Shown one piece after another: positions 21,201-33,204 of a stretch of 60,000 bases of DNA. Numbering within the stretch: the stretch's first letter is position 1; each line of letters opens with the position of its first letter. The DNA is from Diphasiastrum complanatum. Its lineage: Eukaryota; Streptophyta; Lycopodiopsida; Lycopodiales; Lycopodiaceae. The stretch is taken from assembly GCA_029204225.1 (NCBI GenBank), contig CM055109.1, forward strand, positions 1,378,673-1,438,672. Reading direction: 5' to 3'. The notes below the pieces were generated by a model that worked only from the letters and a program-made list of their open reading frames with translations, searched no databases and was not told the origin of the DNA. The translations under genes and the position numbers were made by a program.

Positions 21201-23199
21201 CTACGAGCACTGTGATCTACATTGTTGAACGGATTTCCCCTTTGCGATCATCTTCTGACATTGTTGAACCGTTTCTAGCTTTACTAACGTTGAATCACCT
21301 AAGGATTTTACACTTTTTGAGCTCAGATTTGGTGCCCGAGAAGTCTGTGAGGGAGCTGATAATGGAGGCATGAAAACGTCCTTGAAGCTAGGTGGAAACT
21401 CAGCTGCCGAAGCTGGTGGCACGGAAAAAGCATCTAAAAGGTCCAAGGATCTGGAGAGAGGCCTGGGTTCTGATGAAATAATTGGTTGTGAAGAGGACCC
21501 ATTTGTTGCAAAGGTTATCTGTGTAGATGATACTGCATTCATCAAGGGAGGACTCAGAGATAAAGGCTCATTTTGAGAGTTCTTTGAAAGCAGTTGACTA
21601 GTAATTTCAACTTGGGTTGAATCCTCCGCTGCAAATTGAAGTGTTTGAGAAACCGATGAGTATGCCTCATCTGACTGGCGGAGCCAACCAAGGTGTCCTT
21701 GTGGATCCACTGCATCACCAGCCACGGAACTGCTAAGAAGATCGTTACCTAATTGCCACGGATCTTCCGCAAGAATCTCATCGATACTTTTTCGTAACGA
21801 AAACTCAGGAGGTTCCTCGAATCCAGTGGCCTGTCCTGGAGTTTCGGTGATTAGCTGCAATGAATCCTCTATAATCTCTGCTTCTGAAACATCATCCCCA
21901 GTTGCCTCTGTTGTTGGTGGCATGTTCAGCAGGAAGTCATAAATTTCTTTAATCATCTCTTCATCAATAGCAGCACATACATCTCTACCTTCTGGTTCGC
22001 CCATAAGTACAGATTCATCGACAGGAAACGGATCTTCTCTATCTAATTGAAATACAATTTCTGAGCCGCAATCTGTCCTCGGCCGAGTCTCAAGATCGGT
22101 AGTTAGACCCATATTTGCATCTGCTTCAGTAAACGGGACATCATCATTGTCCTGATTATCAAGAGATGATATTTGTTCTTCGGTATCGATGGAGCTAGCT
22201 TTTTTCTTCTTGGAAACTTGGCACAAGACAACAGCATCCTACATAAGTTCAACAAAAATCAAACAGACGGTTAGAAACTTGAACAAGCTTACAACACACA
22301 CTCTAGTTTACTTTGATCGACTCCCACAAAAGCCAGTTTCGATAAAACCCAGAGTTGCTGCGGCCAGTGCAACGAAAATAATATCGGTGCGAAAAATAAT
22401 CTACTTCAAAGCTGCTACTGAATTTTATACACACCGGTGGCACCTTCTTCGAAATGCCGTTCTCCAGTCGATATTCATACATCACCCAATCTGTCCTCTT
22501 TCCGTGAGGAGCTCTCCCCTCATAAAAAACTAATGTTTTCTTCATTCCAACTTTCTTGGAATGGATCTTCACAGGCTTATCCTTTCCAGTGGTCTTCCAA
22601 AACCCACATTTTGTGGACCTATTGCTTCTTGCTCCTCTGGGATATTTTTTATTGAGAACGACGAAGAAGTACCACTCAGTATCACTGCCTCCACGCAAAG
22701 ATTTCTCTGAACGAAAGCAAACTCTTATAGGTCAATCGACAGTAAATTAAGTGCATAGAATATGTTCCACCAAATAATTCTGAATCAGATGAATCTGGAT
22801 GCATTCCTGTTTTAATCGGCCTAAAAATTGACCTGGTTTTTTTTATAAATTAGATTTTCGCATATAATGCTATGACAGCGTACCTTTTTTGGGGCCCTTA
22901 GTGATAACTGCGTGGAAACATTAGGATAAAACATACAAAACAAGCGCTTGTACTTCAAGAAACATGTAATTAGAAAAGCTTCATGAATCTTTCTTACTTA
23001 AATGTAGTAGAGGTGAGAGAAGTAGGGATTATAGAAGCTTACCAGGTAAATCCCAAGGTTCACATTTGTATAGATCCACCTCAGGAATTATATCAAACTT
23101 TAACCCTTGGCCATTTAACTTAGGCCTCAAATAATGTATCATTAATTCCTCATCGGTTGGGTGAAATCTAAAGCCTGGTGGCATACAATTAGAGTCCAT
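21201..23199 (-). CDS. NAC-domain transcription factor, three exons
   Basis: Exons on the minus strand: 23199-23043, 22706-22444 and 22238-21201, 485 residues. Introns are GT...AG (donors CCTG/GTAAG and AAG/GTGCC; acceptors TTCAG and TGTAG), in the usual NAC positions. Subdomain [14 protein letters not shown] (residues 7-19). [22 protein letters not shown], then [33 protein letters not shown], then [22 protein letters not shown], a basic patch ending near residue 153. NAC proteins bind CGT/CACG-type DNA as dimers in the nucleus. The remaining 330 residues are rich in S, D, E and P, as in an activation domain, with no membrane segment, so this is not a tail-anchored NTL type. ATG 23199 fits the conserved N-terminus. 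Subfamily not assigned. Confidence 0.9.
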
Positions 23200-24256
23200 T
23201 TGTATCTATTCAACCTGCTCCAATCTACAAAGTGTATACTCCTAAGGCGCCTAAAAAAGGCCAAGGGAGAGGAGAGAAGATTTAAATTCAAAAAAAGAAT
23301 TGGAATAGGTCTGAATTGCAAACCAATTTCATGAGATTTGTTGTTCCGTTTGAAAGCCATGGATGACGCTAGTGTTCACAAACTACATACCTGCATACCC
23401 AAAACAAGCACCACAATATCAAGCTACATAACAAGGCCCCTCTACCCCTCTAGGAGTCCATGCTCTCGAGAGAGCTACATGTCTTGGAAAAGATCCATCA
23501 CATAAAGCTTTATATACGAGCATAACAAATCCATTCCTACGCCGTCGGATATTTCCAAATTTTGCCACGTCTGGATCATCGACCATTGAAAATCTTCCAA
23601 GCCACAATCTTAGCCCGTGGCTAAGATCTAAGTGAGCTCCCGTAGTGTTTGCCCCCTCACGCAAACATCGTACATATACTTTCTGGCTAAAAGAGAATAA
23701 AATAGAGCCCCTACTGTTAATGGGAAGATAGAGTAATTTTTGACTCAGCTTTTGGATTTTCTCAAAAGCATTCATATGTTGCCCATCATAAACCGTGGAA
23801 AATTTGTCAAGCGGCAGGTCCTAACATGCTGCGGTTGGCAACCAATTGTGTGCGCATCGTCCCCTTGAGCGGCTGGTTATTACGGCTAAATAAAAATGAA
23901 GGAAATCGTTCGATGCAGCTGCTGGCGGCTCAAAAGAATCCTTCTGTTGCACAAGACAAGCTGTGACTATCAGAGAGCCTATGCGCTTCAATCTCCAAAA
24001 GGAAAATCAAAGAGGCAATTGATCCGAGCTCTTGATGCTACAGTTGCGACTGTTGATCAGGAAGCGCTTGCAGCTGCATATGTAGAAGAAGAATAGAGAC
24101 CTTCAAGGACGTGAATAGATTAATATTATTATGGTTGAAAACCCATCTTCCCAGTAGCAGCAGCGACACCCAGAATCGAGGAGTTCGTCTCCCAGCAACG
24201 CATGAACCGCGCTCACAAACTTGCGAAGCATCAGAGAAAGCAAACAGAAACTTATC

Positions 24257-24258
<2 letters not shown>
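23200..24258. promoter_or_regulatory. Upstream region of the NAC gene
   Basis: About 1 kb between the NAC ATG and an (AG) microsatellite, likely holding the promoter and 5' UTR. A 118-codon minus-strand frame (23775-23419) lies here, without domain similarity; if transcribed it would be an upstream ORF. No TATA box can be assigned with confidence. Confidence 0.4.

Positions 24259-24296
<38 letters not shown>
24259..24296. repeat. (AG)19 microsatellite
   Basis: Thirty-eight bases of uninterrupted AG, read as CT on the NAC coding strand, about 1.06 kb upstream of its ATG. CT/GA tracts are common in plant core promoters and 5' leaders. Confidence 0.95.
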
Positions 24297-24298
<2 letters not shown>

Positions 24299-24299
24299 C

Positions 24300-25760
24300 A
24301 AGCAAGCAAGCACAGAATAGATTCCGCGTGAGTTGACGAGAAACGATGAGGCCTCGCCTCTCGCCTTCTCAAACAAGACACCCCACGAGGTGTGTCGTGT
24401 GGACAGGCTGTAACCGTTCTTTGAAGAACAGAAAGGGGGAACAAGGGAGAAGCAGCGGCTTATTACTTAATAAAAGTGCCTTTAACTAGGAATGACGTTG
24501 ATCTTGACTTTGGACAGAATATATTTGGGATCACCATATTTTGCACCATACAAATTGTGTACACATCATCCAAGAGTGATGGTGGGAGCTTTACCACCTA
24601 GCCCTTCTGCCTTGACTCCTCCATGGAATATATTTGAGATCAAAGCACTTTTGCATTATCATTGTGATAGTTTAGACACAGATCACTATCCAAGGGTGCT
24701 CCACCACCTACCCAGTCTTCTAGCCATCTCTCCTTACCCTTCCATTCAATGATGGAAGGGCCCAGCACTGCCACTTTGGATTGCAGGGGCCAGCATTGTC
24801 ACAATAGTAGCAATGCAAAATATGCTAATCAAATATTTGCCTCCAATCTTTGGTCACCAATCAAGGCTGAAGATACTTTGCTAGGTGCACATTGAGACAT
24901 TGAAAAGGGATTGCTTGGGAAACCTCCCTTTCAACTTCCCCTCTAATACCCTTCATTTCTTTAAGACTTTAAGGTTTGATGGTTTTAGAAATTTGTTGCC
25001 TTAAATTATCCCAACATTATTGCTAATTAAAATTGTGTAACTTACTCAAAATTCCATAAAAGCAATACCTCAGTTTCTAGGAAATAAACACAGTAGCTCA
25101 CCGTTGTGGTGACAATTAAAAGTTATTTTGACATTGAAAAAAAGTTTTTGTTTTACAAGAAAGAAAATTGAAAGACATTTTTGGCCCTGCCTTGCTTGCA
25201 AGGAGGACTTAGCATTCATTTGCAGCAATGACCTGCTTGTGTTTTGGTTTTAATTCAAATGACATATGTAGATGTGTTTTTTTTTTTATTTCCTGGTTTT
25301 TGTGGTTATGACATCTGGCATTTTAAAATAAATGGGGTATTTTTCTAGGATTTTGAGCTACCTATTGCTGTTTTTTTTTTCTTTTTATTCACTTTATATT
25401 ATTACAATTTTTTCCTTTTCGGGCTTTGGAGTGCTTCGCTATGAACAAATTGACACTTTGGACATCTGGATTCGGATTTGTTTTCATTTTCTTTCCGGAT
25501 TTGCATGTTTCATTTTCACGTGACTTGCCATTTTCAGGGTGGCGATTGTCACTGCATGCGATGGTTTCTGGATTTTTTCTGGAAGGGCTTTTGTTTCTTG
25601 ATCTTTTGATAGTCGCTTGTTCCCACACAAGATCGATCGCCTGTTCCTTCTCTTTTTCTTCGAAATCAAAGACTGTGGTGGTTCATCGTTCGCTTCAATT
25701 CAGTGTGCGTGAGGCTTTGCATGTGGTGGAGACTACCTAAACGTCTACTGCATTGAAGTC
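24300..25760. other. Intergenic sequence, no gene seen
   Basis: Several short frames, none with a recognisable motif. The plus-strand frame at 25426-25740 is F/S-rich and directly precedes the 96-bp duplication. It could be a 5' exon, but nothing supports a product. Confidence 0.35.
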
Positions 25761-25767
25761 AGATTCT

Positions 25768-25959
25768 GGATACTGTCTTCCAGCCGTGAGTTTTTTATGT
25801 ATCTTTTAGTGTTTGCTATGGAAATGTATATACAGTAAGAAATACATAATATGTTTGCAGCTTGGATACTGTCTTCCAGACGTGAGTTTTTTATGTACCT
25901 TTTAGTATTTGCTATGGAAATGTATATACTGTACAAAATACATAATATGTTTACAGCTC
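25768..25959 (+). repeat. 96-bp tandem duplication with splice-like borders
   Basis: Two copies start at 25768 and 25864 with GGATACTGTCTTCCAG. Each holds GTGAGTTTTTTATGTA (donor-like, 25786 and 25882) and ends ATGTTTGCAG or ATGTTTACAG (acceptor-like, 25860 and 25956). The pattern fits a 21-base mini-exon (25861-25881) duplicated together with a 75-base intron. Confidence 0.75.
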
Positions 25960-26010
25960 CATTTCGATTTCATATTTGCTTGTCTTTGATTTGGGCTTCT
26001 GTTCGCATAG

Positions 26011-26620
26011 ACATTTAGATGGTAAACCCCAAGCGACCGCCGCCATCAGTTCTTTGACGGTCTCAAGGACGTCGCCGATAGCCTCATAGTGAGCCGCAAC
26101 TTCGAGTCTGGCCAAGGACCGTTACCTGCTCGCATCCCGACTGCTACAAACCATAACAACTATAAAGGATGCGGTTTGCGGAATTCTCGAAGTTGCCCTC
26201 TGCAGCACCCTGCCTCGTTAATCCCTTCGGATGTGACATTTGGATAGTAAACCCGAAGCGACCGCCGCCATCAGTTCTCTGACGGTCTCAAGGACGTCGC
26301 CGATAGCCTCGTAGTGAGCCGCAACTTCGAGTCTGGCCAAGGACCGTTACCTGCTCGCATCCCGACCGGTACAAACCGTAACAGCTACAAAGGACGCCGT
26401 TTGTGGACCACAAATGCGGGGACCACAAATACACCGTAAAAGGACTCCTTGCGGTCACCGACGGTTACAATACACGAAGGACCCAGACCGCAAAGGGACT
26501 ACAAAGGCATTACTTGCGGTCATTAGCGGAGCGGCGCCGGGCGTCACACTTCACAGCTTCACGATCCTTGCGCCATTGGTCACGGTCCACCGCTTCACGA
26601 TCCTCTTCTCATCAATGTAC
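26011..26620 (+). repeat. Repeat family R2, copy 3, with a 225-bp tandem duplication
   Basis: ACATTTAGATGGTAAACCCC (26011) and ACATTTGGATAGTAAACCCG (26236) begin two near-identical units 225 bases apart. Each contains AAGCGACCGCCGCCATCAGT and GAGTCTGGCCAAGGACCGTT. The second unit runs into a block (26418-26610) matching R2 copy 2. Open frames across it follow the repeat and are not believed to be genes. Confidence 0.8.
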
Positions 26621-29600
26621 ACAACAATCAATTGATTCGATTGATCAGAGCATCGGAGCGCATTGTTTTTCTACTCTGTTACATCAGAGTATTGTTTTAG
26701 GAAGAACAAGACTCTGTTCGCTACGACTATATAATTTATGTTTTAGTAATCTGAGTCCTGACGTATTGTATTGAATGCATTTCCCATTCTATTCTACTCG
26801 ATTCATGCTATGCAGATATAATATAAATGCATGTTTGTTCTGTAGAAGCCTTTTCCAATTTTACGAGTTACTTCTTACTTACCGTTTCACAAACATGCCG
26901 CTCAGAAATTTTAAGTACAAACCCGTGAACAAGGCATGGTTCGAGATTTCCAACGTATTGAATGAACTTGTTGTTCGACTTGCTGGGAGTGGGCTGGTCA
27001 TCATCCTTCTTAGATCCTTAAATTAAATTCCACTTCTGATAATGGCAAGGTTGCCGCATTGTTGCGTGCATCTTCCTCATGTGCTTGTCTACAACAATTT
27101 AGAATGTCAGAACCCTAATATTAAAATTTTGTTATGGCAGTGGGATTCCTGTAGAGGACCAAATACGTGGTCTTCATAGAGAAATGAAGAATTTTTTTGT
27201 GAAAACATTGACAATAACAACTCTGTCTATAAGTGGGTACATGAAATAGCTCTGAAGTGACAATTTTGCTAGAGATTAGGTGAACTAGCCTACTTGCCTT
27301 TGTGCCAAAAATTGCTTTTTAGTCTGGAACTCAATGATGCATAGTTATGAGGAAGTTCTATAGTTGTCAGTGACTTTGCGTTTAAGTTGTATGCAATGAA
27401 ACTAGGAAAACGGCTTCAGTTATGGTACTTAGCACAATTTCTAAATGTAGGTTCAATTGGGAGCGGGGGTGTGGTGGCTTTCAATCAATAAGAAGGTCAT
27501 GATAACAATGCACTACAAAAAAGCGAATCAACAAAAAAACTGGACACATCTTTTGGGTTGAAGACTGAGGACATGATGTCAGCAAGGCTGTTCTTTAAAC
27601 TGAACTGATACAATTAAAACCTAGGGGCTACCTTAAATTAGGTCGCTGAGTCATGTTCATCTTGCAGGCTATTACGAGCCTTCAATTGCCTTAGATTAGT
27701 AGATTTCAATAGCTTTGACATTGACAATCTTATTGCTTTCAAAACATGTATAAAATTTGGAATTAGACCTAGGCAAAGTCTGGCATTGCAAATCTGAATA
27801 GAGCGAAAGATTAAGTCAAGAACATAAATATCAATGTCCCAAAAAAGAACCTAGTTGGATAGACGGAAACCTTTTTTCTTTTCCCAACTCATCTAATAAC
27901 AGAGTCTGTATATTGGTTTCTCCAATTCCCCAAGTGTAACCCATTCATGTATAGCTACTGCAACCTTCAATTGATCGCTTATAAAAAATAGGTCCGAACC
28001 TAAATGGGACTACAACAGAATCCATGTGCTTTGAGATTGTCTGTGGAAGTAGCCCTTTGCCTGTCAGTACTGTACTTGTTAAAACAATAGAACAATTTTG
28101 TTCAGATACTGTTCGTGTGTCTAACGTCGCTACATGTAAGTTTAATAGTACTGATTCTTCACTATCACTTGCAAAAAACTTTATCTTACTTGAAGATGCA
28201 TGCGTCTTATGAATTGAGTGGAGAATAAGTTCAGTGTACAGGTCAGGTGGAAGATTTTGTGGTTAATTGATACAACATATGTACTACTTTGTACATCATA
28301 TGAATACACATGTGCCTCATTACAATGTACATGTTTAGTCATAGTTTCTCTTCCAGGTTCTTACCACTGCTACAGACTACTTATCTACTTCATGGAATCT
28401 GATCTTCTAGTATGGAAGGAAACGAAATACCCAGAACTTCGTGTTATCTCTTGACTATCTTCTCCAAAACCTATTCTAGTTTTATGCCTATTTCCTATTG
28501 CTATTCTCTGATCGAGAGGCCTCACAATAGTACTGCTGCAATACACCTGTAACAAAAACTGCGATATGATTGTATGTATGTGCCTCGGTTTTGTGCCCAT
28601 ACAATGTGTTTTGCAATTCATGTGTTCCTTGATAATAGATCCTTGTTCAAAGTTTGTTGTGTGCCAAACACAACTTCTGTGCTATGTGTCGTGTAGATGG
28701 AGCCGTGTAGATGGAGTCAACACAAAAACAAGATTCGGATATGTTGGATGCTAATCTCCTGTTGGTAAACAACATTACGGATGGTACGTAGAAAGTAGTG
28801 TGTGTACAAAGTAGGTTGTATTCATAATAATGCAAATGAATTTTGTAATAACAAAAAATATATTTCCTTGTGATTTGAACTTTGAATGAAACAATAGCTA
28901 TGTTTTCAAACAAAGGAATTGCACCAGATAGAAATGGATGTTCTGCACCAAGATAATTTCGTAGAACACACGAAAGACAACAACAAAACACTTCCTTATG
29001 CGATAGGCGGTAAATCTTAATTCCACCTTTCAAAAGCAGACATTTTGCAAAATCTAATGTTTCAAAATTCCATGATCATTGTTTTGCAATCTCAGTTGCT
29101 TTACTAAAAATTGCACATGCAGTTGTTTATTTTCATTCTATGGTATTCATATTGCTTATTCGTTTTTCGTTTAATGTTCTATGTCCATTTTCTGAGTCTT
29201 TTTTATTAATACAAAAAATATTGTTACCCAAAATCAAGCACAGATTTCAATTCCAGCTACAAGTTCCATAATTTTTCAAAATTTTCTCATTTGTCAAAAA
29301 TTTTATCTACAAGTGCCTACACATGAAAAGTAACATTAAGAAACAAAACATTTAAAAAATTGTATAATCAATTTACTAAATTTAAAAACTTTTGAAACAC
29401 ACATTCTATGCTAAGCATAGCAAAGCAACTACCTGGCCACTATGAAATGCAAGCTGATAAAAAATATTATATTCTGTAAGGCTCTGCGTTGGATTTTTAG
29501 AATCGAATGGTAGGCTGTTTCTTGGGCACAAAGTGCTTTCAGCTCCAACTGGTTAATATCTCCAGCTTTGGAAACTCTGACACACTCTTTGTGAGAAAAT

Positions 29601-30000
29601 CTAATCCTTCGGATGACAATCATTTTCATCATGTAGTCTTGATCAATGTTATGGTCCCAGACAAGAAGGTTAGCTTCTTCCACTATCAGCCCAGCGAATG
29701 CAATGGCACTAATAGTCCATAAAGAAGCTACATGGGCGTATTCTTGGGACAATTGCTTTCTGGCTTGAAGACTATGAATGCTGCTCAAAACAAAAAAAGA
29801 TAAGAATCTAAAGAAGAAAAATCAAATTCTGAAACAGATTTACATTCAACTGGGTCTACCAAAACAACAAAAGGTGTGACAATGCGTATAATCTTCAAAT
29901 GAATTTTTGAGTCATGTCGTGTTTCGTTCGGCTCTCGGACCTCCATTGGTCGACCTCCATTGGATGGATCAATAAGAGGTCGATCGCACTGGTCTATATC
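26621..30000. other. Intergenic sequence, no clear gene
   Basis: AT-rich, with scattered short frames. A 29-residue stretch on the minus strand near 28880-28960 (FLSGAIPLFENIA) resembles one leucine-rich repeat but stands alone. A 119-codon minus-strand frame (29788-29429) has no recognised domain. CACTACAAAAAAG at 27511 resembles a CACTA-element terminus. Confidence 0.35.
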
Positions 30001-30009
30001 TAAAATCAA

Positions 30010-30387
30010 CGTAGTCTCTCTGATTTTTTTTTATTTTATGAATTTCATCTCTAATTCTAGAGACCTCAAATGAATCCTTCAGAGTTTGGATAGAGGCTTC
30101 AAGCAAAATTAAAGTGAACTCTTCTATTTTTTTTCTACTTTCTTCAAAAGGTATTACTTTTGATCATTTAGCCATTGATTTGTTTCTAGCCTTTGGTTTC
30201 GAATGTACAATAGTAAGAGATCATTTTTTTGGGAGAAGGGGGCTGGTTCGGAGGGTGCAGATTTTTCAATAGCATCATTGTTGGAAGGGACAGTGGAAGA
30301 AGCTATTTTGCCACGTCCCAATGCCACTGACTTTGTACTATAGGAAGGAAAGACTAGATCATTCCCCTCAGCAACATTAAAGAGCAT
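30010..30387 (-). pseudogene. Unknown, frameshifted ORF with a helical segment
   Basis: ATG at 30387 opens 77 codons ending LRNQ-like residues and NQWLNDQK. A shift of frame near 30155 continues with IPFEESRKKIEEFTLILLEA and SIQTLKDSFEVSRIRDEIHK, a probable amphipathic helix or coiled coil, down to about 30005. The first part is S/A/P-rich. I do not recognise the family. It lies divergently beside the DUF7869-like relic and may belong to the same old element. Confidence 0.35.
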
Positions 30388-30642
30388 ATTCTTTAGACAT
30401 TTTTTGAGGCTCTACAGTTTAAGCAACTACAAGTGCCATGGGATCAATTTACAAATCTGACTTCAAATTAAAGAAAAGATATAAGAGAGACTTGAGATCT
30501 TCACCTACTTTGACAAAACGTCAAAAAAAATTGATTACAAGATAGGAGATTCAGAAGGTATGATGCATTATTTGTTGTTCATCCTCTTGCTTACAAAAAT
30601 CAAACAACAACGAGATCGAGGAATTGAGATCCATTTTTTTTT

Positions 30643-31927
30643 TTGCGAAGTAAAGATGAAAAGAACTACTATTTGTGTGTAACAGTGAGACTTGACAAAA
30701 ACTTGTATGCATATTTTTTAAATGCAACGGAGGTTTGCCAAAAAGCCTACAAAGCTATTCATGCAATTGGAAATTCACGCCTTCAAAGAATACATGCACT
30801 ACTTCAAAAAGATCCAACATTGCAAGGATCATTGTAGGGTAGAATTGTGTCTCCTGATGCTTTGAATGCTACGGCTTGGCTAAAGCATTTTGTGGACGTG
30901 CATAGAGAGAAATTATCAAATTCATTAAATTTTCACTTGCCAGATAATTTTACAAAATTGGAGATGTTTTGATGTACAAGGAGTTTGGTAAGGCCAAAAA
31001 TGTTGTCTATTTAAGTTACTCATATTTTTTTAGGATTTGGAAGAGAGAAGTTGGTTTGGTGAAGATTCTAAAAAATCACGAATGACAATTTGTTCGACAT
31101 GCGAGTTGTTAAAATCTGCCAAACAACTAGCAAAGACCAATGATGAGAAAGGTAAAAATTAGTTAGCTTTCAATACTTTTAAGTTTTTATTTATTTATTT
31201 ATTTTTGAATTTTCAAATTATTAATGTTATGATATTATCATAATTTTATTGTATATTTTAATTGTTACATTTGTAGTGGATGTTGCAAAAGCGCTTCAAG
31301 TGCACAGAGATCAACAAACAATTGAAAGACAAAAATCGGCGAAACATCAAAAAAAATATTTGGAATGTCCACAAAAGTATCTAGGCCTTGTCATTGATGG
31401 CATGGATCAGAAGAAAATGATATTACCTCATTTCATTAGAGTGCCAAAAAATTTGAATGAGGCAGATTTTATTCAGGTTCATCTCGTTGGAGCACTTGTG
31501 TTTAATGTCACATTGGAGTCGAAAGTACTTTTCAATTATCTCAATGTTCGAAATGATCCAAATTTGACCATCACCATTGTACAATTTTTTTTTTTTGTGA
31601 ATTTGATGATAATCTTCTAAAAATTGTTTGCAACTTGACAACACTACTGGGGAAAATAAAAATCAAACTGTATTGGCTTACTTGTCCATGTTGGTAGAGA
31701 CAAAATAACTCAAAAAAATAAAAGTAGGATTTTTGTTGGTGGGTCACACCCATGATCAAATTAATCAGATGTTTAGTTGTTTTTCTAAAAGACTAAGACG
31801 CAAGAAGGCATTTTCTTTACCAGTGCTTCAGAGCATTGTTGAAAAATCATACATGCCAAAGCCAAATGTGTCGTTAATTAGGCACACATATGATTTCGTG
31901 AATATATTAAGACGTCCAATGAAATGA
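30643..31927 (+). pseudogene. DUF7869-like (RNase H-fold type) protein relic
   Basis: Blocks in family order in changing frames. 30730-30835 has VCQKAYKAIHAIGNSRLQRI, the usual N-terminal motif. 31034-31150 has WFGEDSKKSRMTICSTCELL. 31270-31600 has KYLGLVIDGMDQKKMILPHF, with the DGMDQ motif, and VHLVGALVFN. 31635-31690 has QLDNTTGENKNQTVLAYLSM (DNxxGENKN motif). 31733-31927 has VGHTHDQINQMFSCFSKRLR and KSYMPKPNV. The D, DN/EN and GHTH motifs look like the metal-binding set of a transposase-type nuclease, but the biochemical role of the family is not known to me. Stops (for example 30835-30837, 31708-31710) and apparent introns break it. It is the only member in the window. Confidence 0.7.
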
Positions 31928-32380
31928 ATCGTTGTGTTGCTACTATTAATGATATTAGTTTTCAACATCAGTTCAAAATCAAATGTAATGAAACTCACCA
32001 CTTCAATAGTCAACAATCCTCCGATAGTCGACAATCCTTGGACAAGTTATTAGTCAACGCTCTTCAAAAGACATTCGAATCTAATGACTATAGCTCATGT
32101 CTTGAACTATTGTTACTACTATCGAAACTTCACTCATGCTTTATTATACAATCAATCCAGAGACTACATGTGATATAGTAACTACATCGTGTATACATGA
32201 ACAAAGTTAGATGCACATAGACAATCAAGTTAGATGTACTAATCTATCAAATCACATGTATCATATCAATAATGCACTTGTTGAGTCACCTGCGCTATCG
32301 CTCAATTCTAAACTGTTCTTCTAGGCTCATATATTGTTAGCATTCATGCATCTCAACTTGCTATTGTCGGCGGATCACTC
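31928..32380. other. Spacer, no gene seen
   Basis: The sequence between the DUF7869-like relic and gag of element G has no recognised feature; the left LTR of G is not identifiable. Confidence 0.35.
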
Positions 32381-33204
32381 ATTTTTTATAATAATGTTGT
32401 TATGACTCTCTTAGGAAGTCTTCTTGCCTCCTACGATCATTTGGTCATGTTGATCTCTACACAGCCAAATTGAACACTGCAGAAGATTACTTCGATTCTT
32501 CTCCAAGAAGAGCTTTGAAGTCGAATGATGTTTCTACATTAGACAAATTGGTCACACTATATTCAAAGAAAAGCAACACTCGAAAGAGGGTGCTAACAAT
32601 ACCTCTTCAAAGTCAGATGCTCAACATCCATCATAGTAGAAAAAGTCAAAACATCAACATGCCAAAATCTTCTACAAGCATTGCAAGAAGAAAGGACATG
32701 ATATAAAGGATTAAAGATTTTTGCAAACAAGAACCAATAGGTTCACACTGCAGTCAATGATGCTTCTGAAGATAAATCCAACCCAAAGCCATTTATGGCC
32801 GAGTCAAACAATGACGCAGATTTCAATTGTTGGTATCTTGACTCAGGTGTGACACAACACATGACATCTCGACGAGACTGGCTCAAGAATTCTTCTTTGA
32901 TATATCATGACAATAGCATTCATCTTGGAAAATCTAGCTCTATTAAGATCAAAGACAAAGGAACAGTCACCATCAAATTTGATGATGGTTTATCTCGACT
33001 TATCAAGAATATTTTATGTATTCCAACTCTGACCAAGAACTTATTATATATCAATTGAATTGCCACACTATCATATTTGATGAAAATCAATGTCTTATTT
33101 GAGACATCAACTTGAATGTTCTGGTCAAAGGTTATAGAGATGGTCATCTTTATACATTAAGTCATGAATGTACACTTTCATTTGAAGAAAAGTCTGTCTA
33201 CACC
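32381..33204 (+). pseudogene. Copia element G, left part: gag and protease
   Basis: Gag motif near 32400-32470: VMTLLGSLLASYDHLVMLIS. A zinc knuckle near 32665-32720 reads KHCKKKGHDIKD then a stop where C is expected. Protease at 32795-33058 has NCWYLDSGVTQHMTSRRDW and LCIPTLTKNLLYIN. A few more residues of the pre-integrase linker follow to 33204, where element F is inserted. G resumes at 37492. Several stops and shifts. Confidence 0.8.

Noticed and set aside
22189-22750. Plus-strand ORFs across the NAC exon 2 region
   Set aside because: Antisense shadows of the NAC coding exon; the minus frame carries the conserved domain.
23419-23775. 118-codon ORF upstream of the NAC gene
   Set aside because: No domain, no homologue recognised and no splice or start context that favours it; it remains only a possible upstream ORF.
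24111-24444. ORFs with poly-(RE), poly-(ER) or LSLSLS stretches
   Set aside because: Products of the (AG)19 microsatellite read in frame, not proteins.
27511-27523. CACTACAAAAAAG, like the terminus of a CACTA element
   Set aside because: No matching inverted end or transposase nearby on the right scale; a 13-base match in AT-rich DNA can be chance.
28880-28960. Single leucine-rich-repeat-like peptide FLSGAIPLFENIA
   Set aside because: One repeat alone, with no neighbouring repeats or kinase domain; not enough for a receptor-like gene.
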